Shown in pieces: positions 8,633 through 17,954 of a stretch of 64,000 nt of DNA. Every line of letters begins with the position of its first letter. The stretch's first letter is position 1. This stretch comes from Peptococcaceae bacterium (GTDB lineage Bacteria > Bacillota > Peptococcia > Peptococcales > Peptococcaceae): the NCBI GenBank assembly GCA_017399005.1, contig JAFQEO010000004.1, positions 82,902 through 146,901 on the forward strand, in the 5' to 3' direction. Under the pieces are notes generated by a model. It was given only the letters and a program-made list of their open reading frames with translations. It did not search any database and was not told the DNA's origin. Position numbers and translations under genes: made by a program.

Positions 8633-9244
8633 ATGAATATGGATTTACAGAATGTTGCGAAAGCGTTAGAAAAAAATCGATATGCAGTAAAAGTGTTTGA
8701 CACGAAAGAAGAAGCGATACAATATCTGGACGGTCTGTTTGACAATCTCATCGTGGGGTTCGGTGATTCAGAAACCATGGAGCAAATGCATCTGTATGAA
8801 ACCTTATCAGCACATAATACCGTGATTGACCCGAAACAGAGCGTGGATAATGATGATTTCCTGCGTATAGCCAGAGACTGTTTAACCACAGAGGTATTTC
8901 TTACTTCTGTCAACGGTATGACCGAAGACGGTGTGCTGATTAATCTGGACGGCACCGGAAACCGGGTGGCTGGTTCGCTGTTCGGACACAGGAAAGTGTA
9001 TTATATTGTCGGACGCAATAAAATTGCACCTGATATTGAGCAGGCCATCTGGCGGGTACGGAATATCGCTGCGCCGAAAAACGCCAAACGGTTACAGCTG
9101 CGCACCCCTTGCGCCATCAAAGGAGACAAATGTTATAACTGTGCCAGCCCGGACCGTATCTGTAACGGTTTGCTGATTCAGATGAAAAAAATGAACGATA
9201 TTGATATGGAAGTTGTATTGATTAACGAAGATTTGGGATTTTAG
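8633..9244 (+). CDS. LUD-domain (LutC/YkgG-like) protein
   Basis: A 203-residue protein of the LUD (DUF162) fold. Recognisable segments are the N-terminal AKALEKNRYAVKVFDTKEEA, the GFGDSETMEQ loop near 42-51, SVNGMTEDGVLINLDGTGNR (about 94-113), and the Cys-containing C-terminal part GDKCYNCASPDRICNG (about 165-180), which has the spacing of a possible metal site. LutC-type proteins take part in L-lactate oxidation, but stand-alone LUD proteins of this class in anaerobes have no defined role. Start: GGAGCG sits right before the ATG at 8633, and a second ATG at 8639 has better spacing; the difference is two residues. It is followed after 10 nt by an HxlR regulator. Confidence 0.85.
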   Translation: MNMDLQNVAKALEKNRYAVKVFDTKEEAIQYLDGLFDNLIVGFGDSETMEQMHLYETLSAHNTVIDPKQSVDNDDFLRIARDCLTTEVFLTSVNGMTEDGVLINLDGTGNRVAGSLFGHRKVYYIVGRNKIAPDIEQAIWRVRNIAAPKNAKRLQLRTPCAIKGDKCYNCASPDRICNGLLIQMKKMNDIDMEVVLINEDLGF

Positions 9245-9254
9245 GAGGTACGCA

Positions 9255-9632
9255 ATGCAGAAAACCTACAACGCAAAGGAAGTGCCGGATCTGGCGCAGG
9301 AAAAATGCGGTGTGATATATGCACTGGAGCTGATTGGCGGAAAATGGCGTCTGCCTGTGTTGTGGAAATTATCGAAACAGGACACCATCCGCTACAACGA
9401 ACTGCGCCGCCAGCTGCACGGCATCACCAACACCATGCTGACCCGTGTGCTGATGGATTTAGAAAACAGCGGCCTGGTACTGCGCCATGAGTTTGAAACC
9501 ATACCGCCCCATGTGGAATACAGCCTTACCGAGAGCGGAAAATCCATCATACCGGCACTGGAAATTATCGGTGCCTGGGGACGGAGCAAAATGGCGGAGG
9601 ATAATCCGGAGCATACAATATCCAGTAAATGA
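9255..9632 (+). CDS. HxlR-family transcriptional regulator
   Basis: A 125-residue winged-helix protein of the HxlR family. The core is LELIGGKWRLPVLWKLSK (about 25-42), followed by RYNELRRQLHGITNTMLTRVLMDLENSGLV with recognition helix and wing (EYSLTESGKSIIPAL). Its single Cys (C18) precedes the HTH, in the position used for redox or electrophile sensing in related HypR/YodB proteins. The ribosome site TAGGAGGT overlaps the LUD stop, so the two genes form an operon and the regulator probably controls it. Confidence 0.9.
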   Translation: MQKTYNAKEVPDLAQEKCGVIYALELIGGKWRLPVLWKLSKQDTIRYNELRRQLHGITNTMLTRVLMDLENSGLVLRHEFETIPPHVEYSLTESGKSIIPALEIIGAWGRSKMAEDNPEHTISSK

Positions 9633-9642
9633 ATTTAAGAAA

Positions 9643-9704
9643 ATACGGCATAGACATTGCTTTCCTCGCTAATGCGGACGAATCAGCAATTGCCTGTGCC
9701 GTAT
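9643..9704. terminator. Long hairpin between convergent genes
   Basis: ATACGGCA (9643-9650) pairs with TGCCGTAT (9697-9704), with further partly paired bases inside. It sits between the convergent hxlR-type and EamA genes and can serve both. Confidence 0.6.
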
Positions 9705-9723
9705 CTGTTTATCTGTTTTTAGT

Positions 9724-10674
9724 TTAATGCTTTTTCAGCAATCCCGGCAGAATGTTGGTCATCGACCCGGCCAGAATCAGCAGAATCCCCAGAATCATAT
9801 TCAGCGGGATTGCCTCATGCAGGATAAAAAACGCTAAAATCGGAGCCAGCACCGGCTTAAAGAAGAATACCAGCGCCGCTGTGTTGGCCGATGTTTTCTC
9901 CATAGCCGTAAAGTAAGATGCAAACCCAAGCCCCGTTACCCCCAGATACACAAACAGCACAATCGGCAGATTCTGCAGTGTGTAGCCGCTGATAAACGGC
10001 ACACAGGCAAATTTCTGCAGCCCGTTTGCAATCAGCACATCGGCCACCGCTGGGATGTGCCCCAAAAGCACCATCAGAATCAGTTCTGCACTGCCGAATA
10101 AAAAGCCAAAGCAGGTTACCACCATACCGCTGAATTTGGCACATTTCCGTTTGCCCAGCACCGTGTACAGCGCAAACAGCAGCGTTGCCGATAACGTCAG
10201 CACCACACCCAGCACCTGTACGTGCATATTCCACGGGTCAATGATAAAAATAATCCCGATAATATCCAGCACCAGTGCCACAATATTGCGAATATGAATA
10301 GGCTCACGCAGAATCAGATATGCCAGCACCAGCACAAACAGCGGATTGCTGCTGAACAGCACCGCCACCACCGATGCATTGGCATATAAAATCGACAGCT
10401 GATACAGCGTCATGCTGACCGCCATCCCCACAAAGCCCAGAAACGCAAAATAGAGCAAATCCTGTTTTTCCATAGAAACGCCCTGCGCTTTTAAATGATT
10501 CAGCTTACGCAGCGCAAAAGGCAGCAGCACAAGGCCGCCGAATAAAAAGCGGGAAAAATTAATCTGTATCGGGTTCAAATCCCCGCTGATAAATTTTAAT
10601 GCAATTTCCATCAGGCTGAACATCAGCGTTGTAAACGCAATGCATAAAAACCCCTGTTTCTGATTGCTCGTCAT
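9724..10674 (-). CDS. EamA/DMT-family metabolite transporter
   Basis: A 316-residue membrane protein with ten predicted spans arranged as two EamA repeats (about 8-140 and 155-305). The first ends with SSNPLFVLVLAYLILREPIH and the second with FFFKPVLAPILAFFILHEAIP, the paired signature of drug/metabolite exporters. Members usually export amino acids or other small metabolites; the substrate cannot be read here. The ATG follows AAGAGG. The gene stands alone, about 110 nt from the AT-rich MFS gene upstream. Confidence 0.88.
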   Translation of the reverse strand: MTSNQKQGFLCIAFTTLMFSLMEIALKFISGDLNPIQINFSRFLFGGLVLLPFALRKLNHLKAQGVSMEKQDLLYFAFLGFVGMAVSMTLYQLSILYANASVVAVLFSSNPLFVLVLAYLILREPIHIRNIVALVLDIIGIIFIIDPWNMHVQVLGVVLTLSATLLFALYTVLGKRKCAKFSGMVVTCFGFLFGSAELILMVLLGHIPAVADVLIANGLQKFACVPFISGYTLQNLPIVLFVYLGVTGLGFASYFTAMEKTSANTAALVFFFKPVLAPILAFFILHEAIPLNMILGILLILAGSMTNILPGLLKKH

Positions 10675-10781
10675 AGTAAAAACCTCTTTTCCAGTAATAA
10701 CGAATCCTCATTCAGTTTTTCATTATAGCACTGTGAAAAGAATTTGCAATCGCTTTGAAGCATAAAAATAGTACTATCGTT

Positions 10782-12221
10782 TTATATTTTCTGCTTAGAA
10801 AAATAAACTGCCAAAATACCTGTGAAAAAACACAATATAATCAAATGAAATAGATCACTCATTGCTGAGCAATAACTCATTTTATACAATAGTTCATTTG
10901 GAACATTATGTATTTCATCCATATAGTATTCTGTTCTTGATTTTTGAAAGGTCTGAGCCAATCCAATTGAAAGTGATGTTACACATTGACGTGCCCAAGA
11001 TGTTACTGCAGCAGCATGTGTTATATATTCTATAGGTATTGACTGCATTCCCATGTTAGTTGCTGGCATATTTAATGTCCCGGCTCCTATATCACGCAAA
11101 ATTAGTGCTATTATGATAAAAAAAACAGACGATTCTAAATTTATCATCCCAAGTGTAATACATGCAACTATACCACAACTTAAAATTGTATATAACATTT
11201 TTTGTGGGCCAATTCTGTTGTAGTATTTACCTAGCATCGGAACAATAAACATAATAGTCAATGGCGCAGGTAAAAAAATTAATGCCGATTTTGTAGTCGT
11301 AAATCCTCTTATATCCTGAAGAAAGACTGGAATTATGTTATTAGAAGAATGAATCAACGTCGAACCTACGCACAATACAATTACACTACTCAAAAAACCT
11401 TTATAAGAAAATACTTTTACATGGAGCAACGGAAATTCTTTTTTACTTTCAACAAAAAAGAACAACCCCATTGTCAATAGCCCAATCACAATTAATGCAA
11501 GTACAGGAAAACTTAACATCCCCCATACTGTAATATTACTAAAAGCAAGTAACAGACTTACCGATCCAATAACAGAAAGAATTAACCCTGAAAAGTCAAA
11601 TTTATGCTGTGTTGTTTTTTCTAAAGGTGGTCTTGCCGGTAACAATTTTGTTGCAATAGCAATTACAATAAATATAATCGGAGCAACAAAAAAGAAAATA
11701 TATCTCCAGCTTAATGTATCCTCAATTGCACCAGCTATACTCGGTGCAATTGTAGGTGCAATCAAATTAGTAGTGGCCCAGATACTAATTGCTTTCGCCT
11801 GCTTTTCCAATGGGAAATAACGATAAATCATAGATTGCGTTAACGGCATCAGCATCCCGCCAAATATCCCTTGCATAATACGCATAGCTATTAAACTATA
11901 AATATTTGATGCAAACCCCAAAAACAATGTGCACAAACCGAAACCACTTGCAGCTATTAGAAAGGTTTTTTTTACACTGATTCGATCAGAAATATATCCT
12001 ACTACCAGAGCAATTATACAAGTCGCTAAAATATATGCGGTTACAACCCATTGTACCAAAATGATATCTGCTTGAAACTCATCCATAAATACAGGAAGCA
12101 AAATTGAAATAGCCGTAGTATTCATTTGAGCAGAAAAATTTGTAATCGCTATCATTACAAGAATCGGTATAAATGGTACTGTATATTTCGATATATAATT
12201 ACTTTGTTTCAACTGCGGCAT
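10782..12221 (-). CDS. MFS transporter, DHA2 (14-TM) type
   Basis: A 479-residue major facilitator with about 14 hydrophobic segments. It has the motif A loop GYISDRISVKKTF (about 75-87) and family-typical VQWVVTAYILATCI and RIMQGIFGGMLMPLTQSM. DHA2 members export drugs or organic acids by proton antiport. The ATG at 12221 follows GAGGAAGAG; the frame stays open 81 nt upstream, through a hairpin, but that part is untranslated leader. It is the last gene of the minus-strand island, visibly AT-richer (many ATA and TTA codons) than the EamA gene beside it. In context it may export the product of the island pathway or give self-protection. Confidence 0.88.
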   Translation of the reverse strand: MPQLKQSNYISKYTVPFIPILVMIAITNFSAQMNTTAISILLPVFMDEFQADIILVQWVVTAYILATCIIALVVGYISDRISVKKTFLIAASGFGLCTLFLGFASNIYSLIAMRIMQGIFGGMLMPLTQSMIYRYFPLEKQAKAISIWATTNLIAPTIAPSIAGAIEDTLSWRYIFFFVAPIIFIVIAIATKLLPARPPLEKTTQHKFDFSGLILSVIGSVSLLLAFSNITVWGMLSFPVLALIVIGLLTMGLFFFVESKKEFPLLHVKVFSYKGFLSSVIVLCVGSTLIHSSNNIIPVFLQDIRGFTTTKSALIFLPAPLTIMFIVPMLGKYYNRIGPQKMLYTILSCGIVACITLGMINLESSVFFIIIALILRDIGAGTLNMPATNMGMQSIPIEYITHAAAVTSWARQCVTSLSIGLAQTFQKSRTEYYMDEIHNVPNELLYKMSYCSAMSDLFHLIILCFFTGILAVYFSKQKI

Positions 12222-12257
12222 CTCTCTTCCTCGTTTCATCCTGTATTTAACAATTCT

Positions 12258-12297
12258 AAAGCATCCCCCATCTATTAACCAAGACGGGGGATGCTTT
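12258..12297 (-). terminator. Hairpin between amidohydrolase and MFS genes
   Basis: AAAGCATCCCCC (12258-12269) pairs perfectly with GGGGGATGCTTT (12286-12297). On the minus strand only three T follow, so it may be a weak terminator or an mRNA-processing or stability structure that sets the MFS at a different level. Confidence 0.6.
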
Positions 12298-12303
12298 ATC
12301 AAA

Positions 12304-13299
12304 TTATTTTAATCCAAATAACTCTTCGGCATTTTTGTACAAAATTTTCTCTAAATCATTCTGAGATACATTAATTTCTTTCATAAATGCCGCAACATCT
12401 TCTAATGTTTCATACGGATAATCAGAACCTAACATAATCTTGTCGATACCGAAAACATCTTTTGTGCACTGGAATGCTTCATGAGAATACACACCACTTG
12501 TTGTTACCCAGATATTATTTTTAAAATAATATTCAGGGATGTGTTTGTTCACTGCCGGAGCAATTTTATGATAGGTTTTTAATCTTAAAGTCATACGCTG
12601 AATAATGAATGGGAACACTTCACCCAGATGCCCTAAAATTAGTTTCAGATTTGGACATTCATCAAAAACACCTTTGCAAATCAGACGCATTGTTGTAATA
12701 GAAGTATCGATACCAAAGCCAAATGGAGAACCTGCCAGTTGTCCGCCCAAACCTGCTAAACGACCAGTTACCGGATGGGTTGGATGCAGATAAATTGCTG
12801 CATTCAACTCATTTGCTTTTTTCAGTAATGGCAGGAATCTGTCATCATCTAAATGTTCTTCCCCATAATTCGAGAATGTCAGCCAGCCGATGAACCCTAA
12901 TTCTTTAACACAACGCTCTAATTCTTCACATGCCGCATCAATGTCATCTGTCTGTAAAGCGGCAAACCCGATAAAACGTCCTGGATACTTCTGTGTTGCT
13001 TCGTATACATAATCATTTGCTTCCCTTACTTTTTCGATTGCTGTTTTTGTATCCAGTAATTCAATCCCTGGAGAAAGACTTAATACCTGCGTATCAAAAC
13101 CGTTCGCATCCATGATTGCAATTCTTTCTTCCAGAGTTTCAGGTAGATGTGTCATTTTGTATTCGTGTTTAATAGAAAAGTTGTCATTAAACTTCAGTTC
13201 ATACCGGTCTGGATAATAAATCGGACACTCTGTTCTCGTTGCAAAATAGTCCATTAACGATGCTGGATAATAATGCGCTTCTAAGTCGATTTTTTTCAT
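12304..13299 (-). CDS. Amidohydrolase_2 / ACMSD-type decarboxylase or hydrolase
   Basis: A 331-residue TIM-barrel metalloenzyme of the amidohydrolase_2 (ACMSD-like) family. All expected metal and catalytic residues are visible: E7-x-H9 at the N-terminus, H172 in YLHPTHP, H224 in LGHLGE and D293 in MLGSDYPYE. Relatives with this E-x-H pattern include gamma-resorcylate and other nonoxidative aromatic-acid decarboxylases, ACMSD and lactone hydrolases, so decarboxylation or C-C/lactone hydrolysis of an unsaturated carboxylic acid is likely; the exact substrate is unknown. GAGGAGC precedes the ATG. It lies 39 nt after the SLC13-type permease gene and belongs to the same operon. Confidence 0.88.
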   Translation of the reverse strand: MKKIDLEAHYYPASLMDYFATRTECPIYYPDRYELKFNDNFSIKHEYKMTHLPETLEERIAIMDANGFDTQVLSLSPGIELLDTKTAIEKVREANDYVYEATQKYPGRFIGFAALQTDDIDAACEELERCVKELGFIGWLTFSNYGEEHLDDDRFLPLLKKANELNAAIYLHPTHPVTGRLAGLGGQLAGSPFGFGIDTSITTMRLICKGVFDECPNLKLILGHLGEVFPFIIQRMTLRLKTYHKIAPAVNKHIPEYYFKNNIWVTTSGVYSHEAFQCTKDVFGIDKIMLGSDYPYETLEDVAAFMKEINVSQNDLEKILYKNAEELFGLK

Positions 13300-13338
13300 A
13301 ATAAGCTCCTCCTCATTTAATTAATTTAAATTGTAAAA

Positions 13339-14784
13339 CTAAAACAAAAACATACTCATCACTGTAATCACTACTGCAAATGCGATAAATGTCAAGAGCA
13401 CGCTATAAACAGATGCTTTCACAAGATATTTTTTGTCCAGATATTCATTCCCATGCAGTAATGCCGCACTTGAACTCGCCGATGGGGTCAATAAAGCTAA
13501 TAATACACACATGGCAACCATAATACTAGCAATTTCGCCATTAAACCCTAACGAAGAGGCATATGCATAGATAACTGGCATTAATGCGACCCCTACCGCA
13601 ATATTATTAACAAAGTTTGTGATAATAGTAGCTGCTAAACCAATCACAATAACAAACATTATCGAAGAACGTCCTTCAAACACAGGCTGCATTATATTTA
13701 CGAGAAAAGCTGTAATCCCTGTTACCTCATCGCTCATCGCAGTTGAAATAGGCTGTACAACTGCTAACAGGAGTATAATCCCCCACATAACACCTTGGTT
13801 TACCATTTCTTTAAACCCGAATAATGGTTTTCCTTCTGGTCTTACAATCATCATTAAAACAATGATTAACATAACAGTTCCTGCTGTTCCAATATTGTTA
13901 ATAAAGGTTGTAATAAACCATTCTTTCGGACCAAAGCTTGGCCATACCAACATCACTATCAATACTGCAAAAAAGCCAAATACAATCTTCTGAGTTTTAC
14001 TTAAAACTAATTCATCAGCCACGTCCATTTTTTCTAAGCTCAATTCTTTCAATTTGCTTACATCTGGTCTGAATACAAATTTTGCAATCGCTAAATAAAC
14101 CAAGATAGCGATAAATGTACAAACAGCTGCGATTAGCATGTATTTCATATAGTCCACTGGCTGTCCAGACATATTTTCCCAAGCACCTAACACTGCCAAT
14201 GGGACATTTTTAAATGGAATTAAACTCATACCAATCTGCGATGAAAAAGCTAAACCGAAAATCATCATCAGATTATATCCGTCTGTACGTTTATATCCCA
14301 AAACATCACTGATACTGTAAAGGATGCTCCAGCCAATAACTGTTGCAGCCACAGCACTTGTCAGACCGCTTAAAAGCGCAATTGATAATAAAAATATAAA
14401 TGTGAATGTCCATGGTTTTCCTAATACCGATTTTCTGGTAATAAACCATAATGAAATAAATCGGGATAAGCCATGATGATCTAAAATCGCACAGAAAATT
14501 AAAATAAAAATCAGCATAATAATTAACGGTGCACCAAAGCTCGCCTTCAAAACTCCACCCAGATTCATATAACCTGTCAGAACGATGGCAATCATCCCTA
14601 ATAAACTCGGCCAAATCAAATCAACAAATACCCAACCATATAAGCATCCAAAGAATATGCCGAGAATTTTCATACCCATTTCTGTCAGCGGTTCTACTGG
14701 TGGGATATAGCCAAAACCAAAGGTTAAAATAAAAACCATAGCACAATGGAAATAATACATCATCGAATTTTTCTTTTCGCTCAT
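13339..14784 (-). CDS. SLC13/DASS-type anion permease
   Basis: A 481-residue membrane protein with 11-13 hydrophobic spans. The two-fold repeat signature of the divalent anion:Na+ symporter family is present in modified form: GLTSAVAATVIGW in the first half, and IITNFVNNIAVGVALMPV plus LLTPSASSSAALLHGNEYL in the second. Such proteins import di- and tricarboxylates, sulfate or other organic anions. Position between the flavoprotein and the amidohydrolase suggests uptake of the pathway's acid substrate. It is spaced 38 nt after the flavoprotein gene. Confidence 0.85.
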   Translation of the reverse strand: MSEKKNSMMYYFHCAMVFILTFGFGYIPPVEPLTEMGMKILGIFFGCLYGWVFVDLIWPSLLGMIAIVLTGYMNLGGVLKASFGAPLIIMLIFILIFCAILDHHGLSRFISLWFITRKSVLGKPWTFTFIFLLSIALLSGLTSAVAATVIGWSILYSISDVLGYKRTDGYNLMMIFGLAFSSQIGMSLIPFKNVPLAVLGAWENMSGQPVDYMKYMLIAAVCTFIAILVYLAIAKFVFRPDVSKLKELSLEKMDVADELVLSKTQKIVFGFFAVLIVMLVWPSFGPKEWFITTFINNIGTAGTVMLIIVLMMIVRPEGKPLFGFKEMVNQGVMWGIILLLAVVQPISTAMSDEVTGITAFLVNIMQPVFEGRSSIMFVIVIGLAATIITNFVNNIAVGVALMPVIYAYASSLGFNGEIASIMVAMCVLLALLTPSASSSAALLHGNEYLDKKYLVKASVYSVLLTFIAFAVVITVMSMFLF

Positions 14785-14822
14785 TTCATTTCACATCCAT
14801 TCTATATATAACTACGACAACA

Positions 14823-16529
14823 TCACTCAAATTTAAAGTTATCCTGATAGTACCGTTCAATCGGATGTTTGTATGTCTCAATTGGAACATCTACTGTATG
14901 CGCTTCCGCAACACCATCTTCCAGCCCAATCACAATCCATTTCAGCCAATTATCATCATGGTCCGGATAGTCTTCCCTGTAGTGCCCGCATCTGGATTCT
15001 GTTCTCATCAGCGATGCTTTGATATACCATTCGGTGATAAACGCAATGGCTTCTACTTCTTTCAGCTTCATCAGATAATGGGCATCCGGCGCACCCATCT
15101 GCGGTAATAATTCTGCTTTCAAGGTCTCCATTTTATGCAGCGCATTCTGTAAAGCCCCATCTGATTTAATGATACTTACTTCATACGGATACACAATATT
15201 CTGAATGCAACGCAGCACTTCTTTCGCTGGAACGCCTGTCCCGTTTAACGGTGCATACAGTTTTCCCTTCAGCTGTTCTACCTCTGCCTGATTCAGTTCA
15301 ACCAGCGGTAACTCCTGTACATAATCTACCATTGACTCTCCGGCTATCTTACCGCTTGTCGCTGTAGATGCCAGCGCAAATCCGCCTGTATATACACCTG
15401 GATCAATACTGCGGCATCTCCCCGCTGCGTATAACCCAGGCACACGAGTTGCTCCTTTTAAATCTGCCACAAGACCTCCGTAACTCATCAACGGCTGCGG
15501 CATCCATTCTGTTTTCTGTTCAAAAAAGTCTATCCCGCAATCATCTTTTAACCGATTATAGTTGATATACTGCCAGCCTAATTTTGGTTTTACCACCGCT
15601 GCATCTTCCGGTTTCAAGGCACTGGTATCCATATAACATGGTCCACGCCCTGCCCGCATTTCTAACGCCATCCCGATGGTACTGTAGTGCGGGTCTGTAT
15701 TACTACCCAGTGTTTTGGAATACCGCTCCATAAAGTTTTCTCCTCTGGCATTTACAAAACGAGCACCCAGTGGCAGCAGGGTTGTCTGGCCTTCCCAGCC
15801 AAACAGCTTCGGTACATTCCATACACGGGCAAATTCCATATTCCGAATTTCTGCACCAGCCCGGAATGCCATCGCAATGCCTTCCCCTGTGCTTGGGTTC
15901 TTCATATAAGAGCTTTTCCATCCGCCCATACCGGTTGCAATCAATACGGCTTTCGCCTTAATCTGTACAAAACTGCCATCAATTGTGTTGAATCCGATAG
16001 CACCAATCACACGGCCTGTTTCATCTTTCAGTAAATCGGTCAACATAGTGCGGCCTAGACTTTCCACGCCAGCCTCTTTGATGGCTTTTGCTAGGGCTTT
16101 CGCCATACGCAGGCCACCACTGCCTTTTACCTTGGTCACATACAATTTGATATGCTCTAAACCGCGCTGCGGTACACCCACGGTATCCATGCGGCCATTT
16201 TCATCGGTCAAATACTCACAGCCCCATTTCTGATACTGTTCCAGAATTTCATACGTATCTTTGAACAGCGTTTCCATCAGTTCCTGGTCACATAGACCAT
16301 CATAGTAGTAAACCCAGTCTTTCACCCAGTCCTGAATATCCTCACCCGGCATGACAATATCCAAATCGCCGCCTGCACAGGCCATCAGACCGCCCCAGTT
16401 TTCCGGGCCTTTATCTACAATCATTACATTTATATCTTTATTTTTCTGCTTTGCACTGTATGCAGCCCATAACCCAGCAGAGCCACTGCCTACAATTAAA
16501 AGGTCTGTTTCATATATATGTTCTTTCAT
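14823..16529 (-). CDS. FAD-dependent fumarate reductase/AprA-like flavoprotein
   Basis: A 568-residue flavoprotein of the succinate dehydrogenase/fumarate reductase/APS reductase alpha superfamily. FAD-binding DLLIVGSGSAGLWAAYSA lies at about 9-26 and GGLMACAGGDLD at 46-57. The second FAD segment is PGLYAAGRCRSIDPGVYTGGFALASTATSGKIAG (about 380-413). The C-terminal domain has SRCGHYREDYPDHDDNWLKW, typical of fumarate reductase and AprA relatives. It should reduce or oxidise a C=C, or a similar bond, in an acid. The ATG at 16529 follows GAGGTGAGAGCG. The partner ferredoxin is encoded 36 nt upstream, an AprBA-like arrangement, but sulfate-reduction genes are absent, so another substrate is likely. 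Confidence 0.88.
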   Translation of the reverse strand: MKEHIYETDLLIVGSGSAGLWAAYSAKQKNKDINVMIVDKGPENWGGLMACAGGDLDIVMPGEDIQDWVKDWVYYYDGLCDQELMETLFKDTYEILEQYQKWGCEYLTDENGRMDTVGVPQRGLEHIKLYVTKVKGSGGLRMAKALAKAIKEAGVESLGRTMLTDLLKDETGRVIGAIGFNTIDGSFVQIKAKAVLIATGMGGWKSSYMKNPSTGEGIAMAFRAGAEIRNMEFARVWNVPKLFGWEGQTTLLPLGARFVNARGENFMERYSKTLGSNTDPHYSTIGMALEMRAGRGPCYMDTSALKPEDAAVVKPKLGWQYINYNRLKDDCGIDFFEQKTEWMPQPLMSYGGLVADLKGATRVPGLYAAGRCRSIDPGVYTGGFALASTATSGKIAGESMVDYVQELPLVELNQAEVEQLKGKLYAPLNGTGVPAKEVLRCIQNIVYPYEVSIIKSDGALQNALHKMETLKAELLPQMGAPDAHYLMKLKEVEAIAFITEWYIKASLMRTESRCGHYREDYPDHDDNWLKWIVIGLEDGVAEAHTVDVPIETYKHPIERYYQDNFKFE

Positions 16530-16565
16530 CGCTCTCACCTCAATTTATTTTCTAATATGATTCTC

Positions 16566-16787
16566 TTAATAACAATTCGGCAGTGACCGAGGTAATAATT
16601 CTTTAAACGGATGTACATAAATAGCACCGTTTGGACAGTTCATCTCACATAAATAGCAGGTCATACAATCTTCCGGATAAGCAATGAATGCTTTCCCGTT
16701 TTCATTCACACGAATGGTATCTAATGGGCAGGTTCTGGCACAGATACCACAGCCGATACATTTTTCTGAATCAATTTTTGTAATCAT
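16566..16787 (-). CDS. 2[4Fe-4S] ferredoxin, electron partner of the flavoprotein
   Basis: A 73-residue ferredoxin with two binding motifs: CIGCGICARTCP and CMTCYLCEMNCP, each CxxCxxCxxxCP. It is followed by NGAIYVHPFKELLP, as in the ferredoxin domain of AprB-type subunits. It should pass electrons to or from the downstream FAD protein in the cytoplasm. The ATG at 16787 is chosen because GAGGTGG lies just upstream; a longer frame to 16814 has no ribosome site. It is the first gene of the island operon. Confidence 0.92.
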   Translation of the reverse strand: MITKIDSEKCIGCGICARTCPLDTIRVNENGKAFIAYPEDCMTCYLCEMNCPNGAIYVHPFKELLPRSLPNCY

Positions 16788-16934
16788 ATCATCCACCTCA
16801 CTCTGACAATACATTCCTATTCCAGTTTCAAAGATTTGCCGACAGTTCTTTGATTTGTTATCTTTATCATAAAATAAACCGTCTTATTTGAAAAATACGT
16901 GCTTTTCATACTACATATCAACCATTATAAAAAC

Positions 16935-16949
16935 TGATAACTTTTATCA
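16935..16949. promoter_or_regulatory. TGATAA-CTT-TTATCA palindrome upstream of the island operon
   Basis: A perfect 6-3-6 inverted repeat lies about 150 nt upstream of the ferredoxin start. The same TTATCA half-site recurs upstream of the first LysR gene, which supports use as an operator. It is not a strict T-N11-A LysR box. Confidence 0.4.
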
Positions 16950-16965
16950 ATTTTTCATATAAAGA

Positions 16966-17007
16966 AAGAGCATGTTCAAGTGGTTTTAAACAATTGAACA
17001 TGCTCTT
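16966..17007 (-). terminator. Terminator after the tandem LysR genes
   Basis: AAGAGCATGTTCAA (16966-16979) pairs perfectly with TTGAACATGCTCTT (16994-17007). On the minus strand it is followed by a T-rich stretch. It separates the regulators from the island operon. Confidence 0.85.
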
Positions 17008-17021
17008 GTTATTATCTATAT

Positions 17022-17954
17022 TTATTCTATTGTCGCAGGTCGCAACTCAAACAGTTTATTAACAAACATCTCTTCCGCCCAGTTTAATTCTCTGTTTTTT
17101 CTCAAACAGCCAACCTTTCTGGTCCAATAAAAGTTTTCTAACTGCAGCACTTCTAACTCTGTTCCATGAATACGGTCACTTTGTGCAAGTTCATACTGCG
17201 GCATTACAGAAATGGCATCGGTACTGGCCAGGTAACGCCTAATCCCCGTTTGCGTTTCCATTACCAATGTATCGGATAAACAGAATGTTTCTCCATAAAC
17301 TGCAGTAATATACGAATTTAAATTATTATCATCAAAAATACATGGATAGTTTTTTAAATCCAGAAGTGTAATCCGTTTATTGCTTAATGGATGCCCTTTA
17401 CGGGCTACCACATAAAGCTGCTCTGTATACAATTCGTCAAATACCAAATTTTCTTTTTTGATTAATTCCATCCGTTCCACTTCATGATAACTGTTAATTT
17501 TTGCAATAGCCAAATCCAGCTGACCGCACAGTAAATTTTCAATCATCGTTTCCCATTTCTGCTTTTCCATTGTATTGGCGAAACGATATTTTCGACACTG
17601 TATACATTCCTGCTGTAATGCTAAAATTGTCTCTGCCAGCATATTCGTGCCACTGAAAAAATTAGATGCTAAAGACATAGAGCGGCTTTCCATTGTCTCT
17701 AAATCTGATGGAATCTGCTGAATCTCAGCAACATTTTGCAAAATCCGCTGACTGTAAGCATACACTTCATCGCCAACTGCAGTAAAAACGACACCATTGT
17801 TATTCCGTTGCATCAGAACAACACCTAACTCCGTTTCCAACTCTTTTAATGCTGTACTCAAAGATGGCTGAGAGATATAGAGTTTTTCAGCAGCACCAGT
17901 AATGGTGCCGCATTCTTTTACAGCAACTAAAATTTCTAATTGTCGCAACTTCAT
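17022..17954 (-). CDS. LysR-type transcriptional regulator (second of pair)
   Basis: A 310-residue LysR protein. The N-terminal winged HTH is intact (KECGTITGAAEKLYISQPSLSTALKELETELG, residues 14-45 region), followed by the linker helix and a periplasmic-binding-protein-like effector domain (about 90-300). Such regulators are usually co-inducer dependent activators of a neighbouring operon. Its ATG overlaps the stop of the other LysR gene by four bases (ATGA), so the two are co-translated. A hairpin separates it from the ferredoxin-flavoprotein operon downstream, its probable target. Confidence 0.93.
   Translation of the reverse strand: MKLRQLEILVAVKECGTITGAAEKLYISQPSLSTALKELETELGVVLMQRNNNGVVFTAVGDEVYAYSQRILQNVAEIQQIPSDLETMESRSMSLASNFFSGTNMLAETILALQQECIQCRKYRFANTMEKQKWETMIENLLCGQLDLAIAKINSYHEVERMELIKKENLVFDELYTEQLYVVARKGHPLSNKRITLLDLKNYPCIFDDNNLNSYITAVYGETFCLSDTLVMETQTGIRRYLASTDAISVMPQYELAQSDRIHGTELEVLQLENFYWTRKVGCLRKNRELNWAEEMFVNKLFELRPATIE

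Noticed and set aside
14823..16787. Calling the ferredoxin/flavoprotein pair APS reductase (AprBA)
   Set aside because: The arrangement is similar, but sulfate adenylyltransferase and Dsr genes are absent, and an SLC13 permease plus amidohydrolase point to an organic acid.
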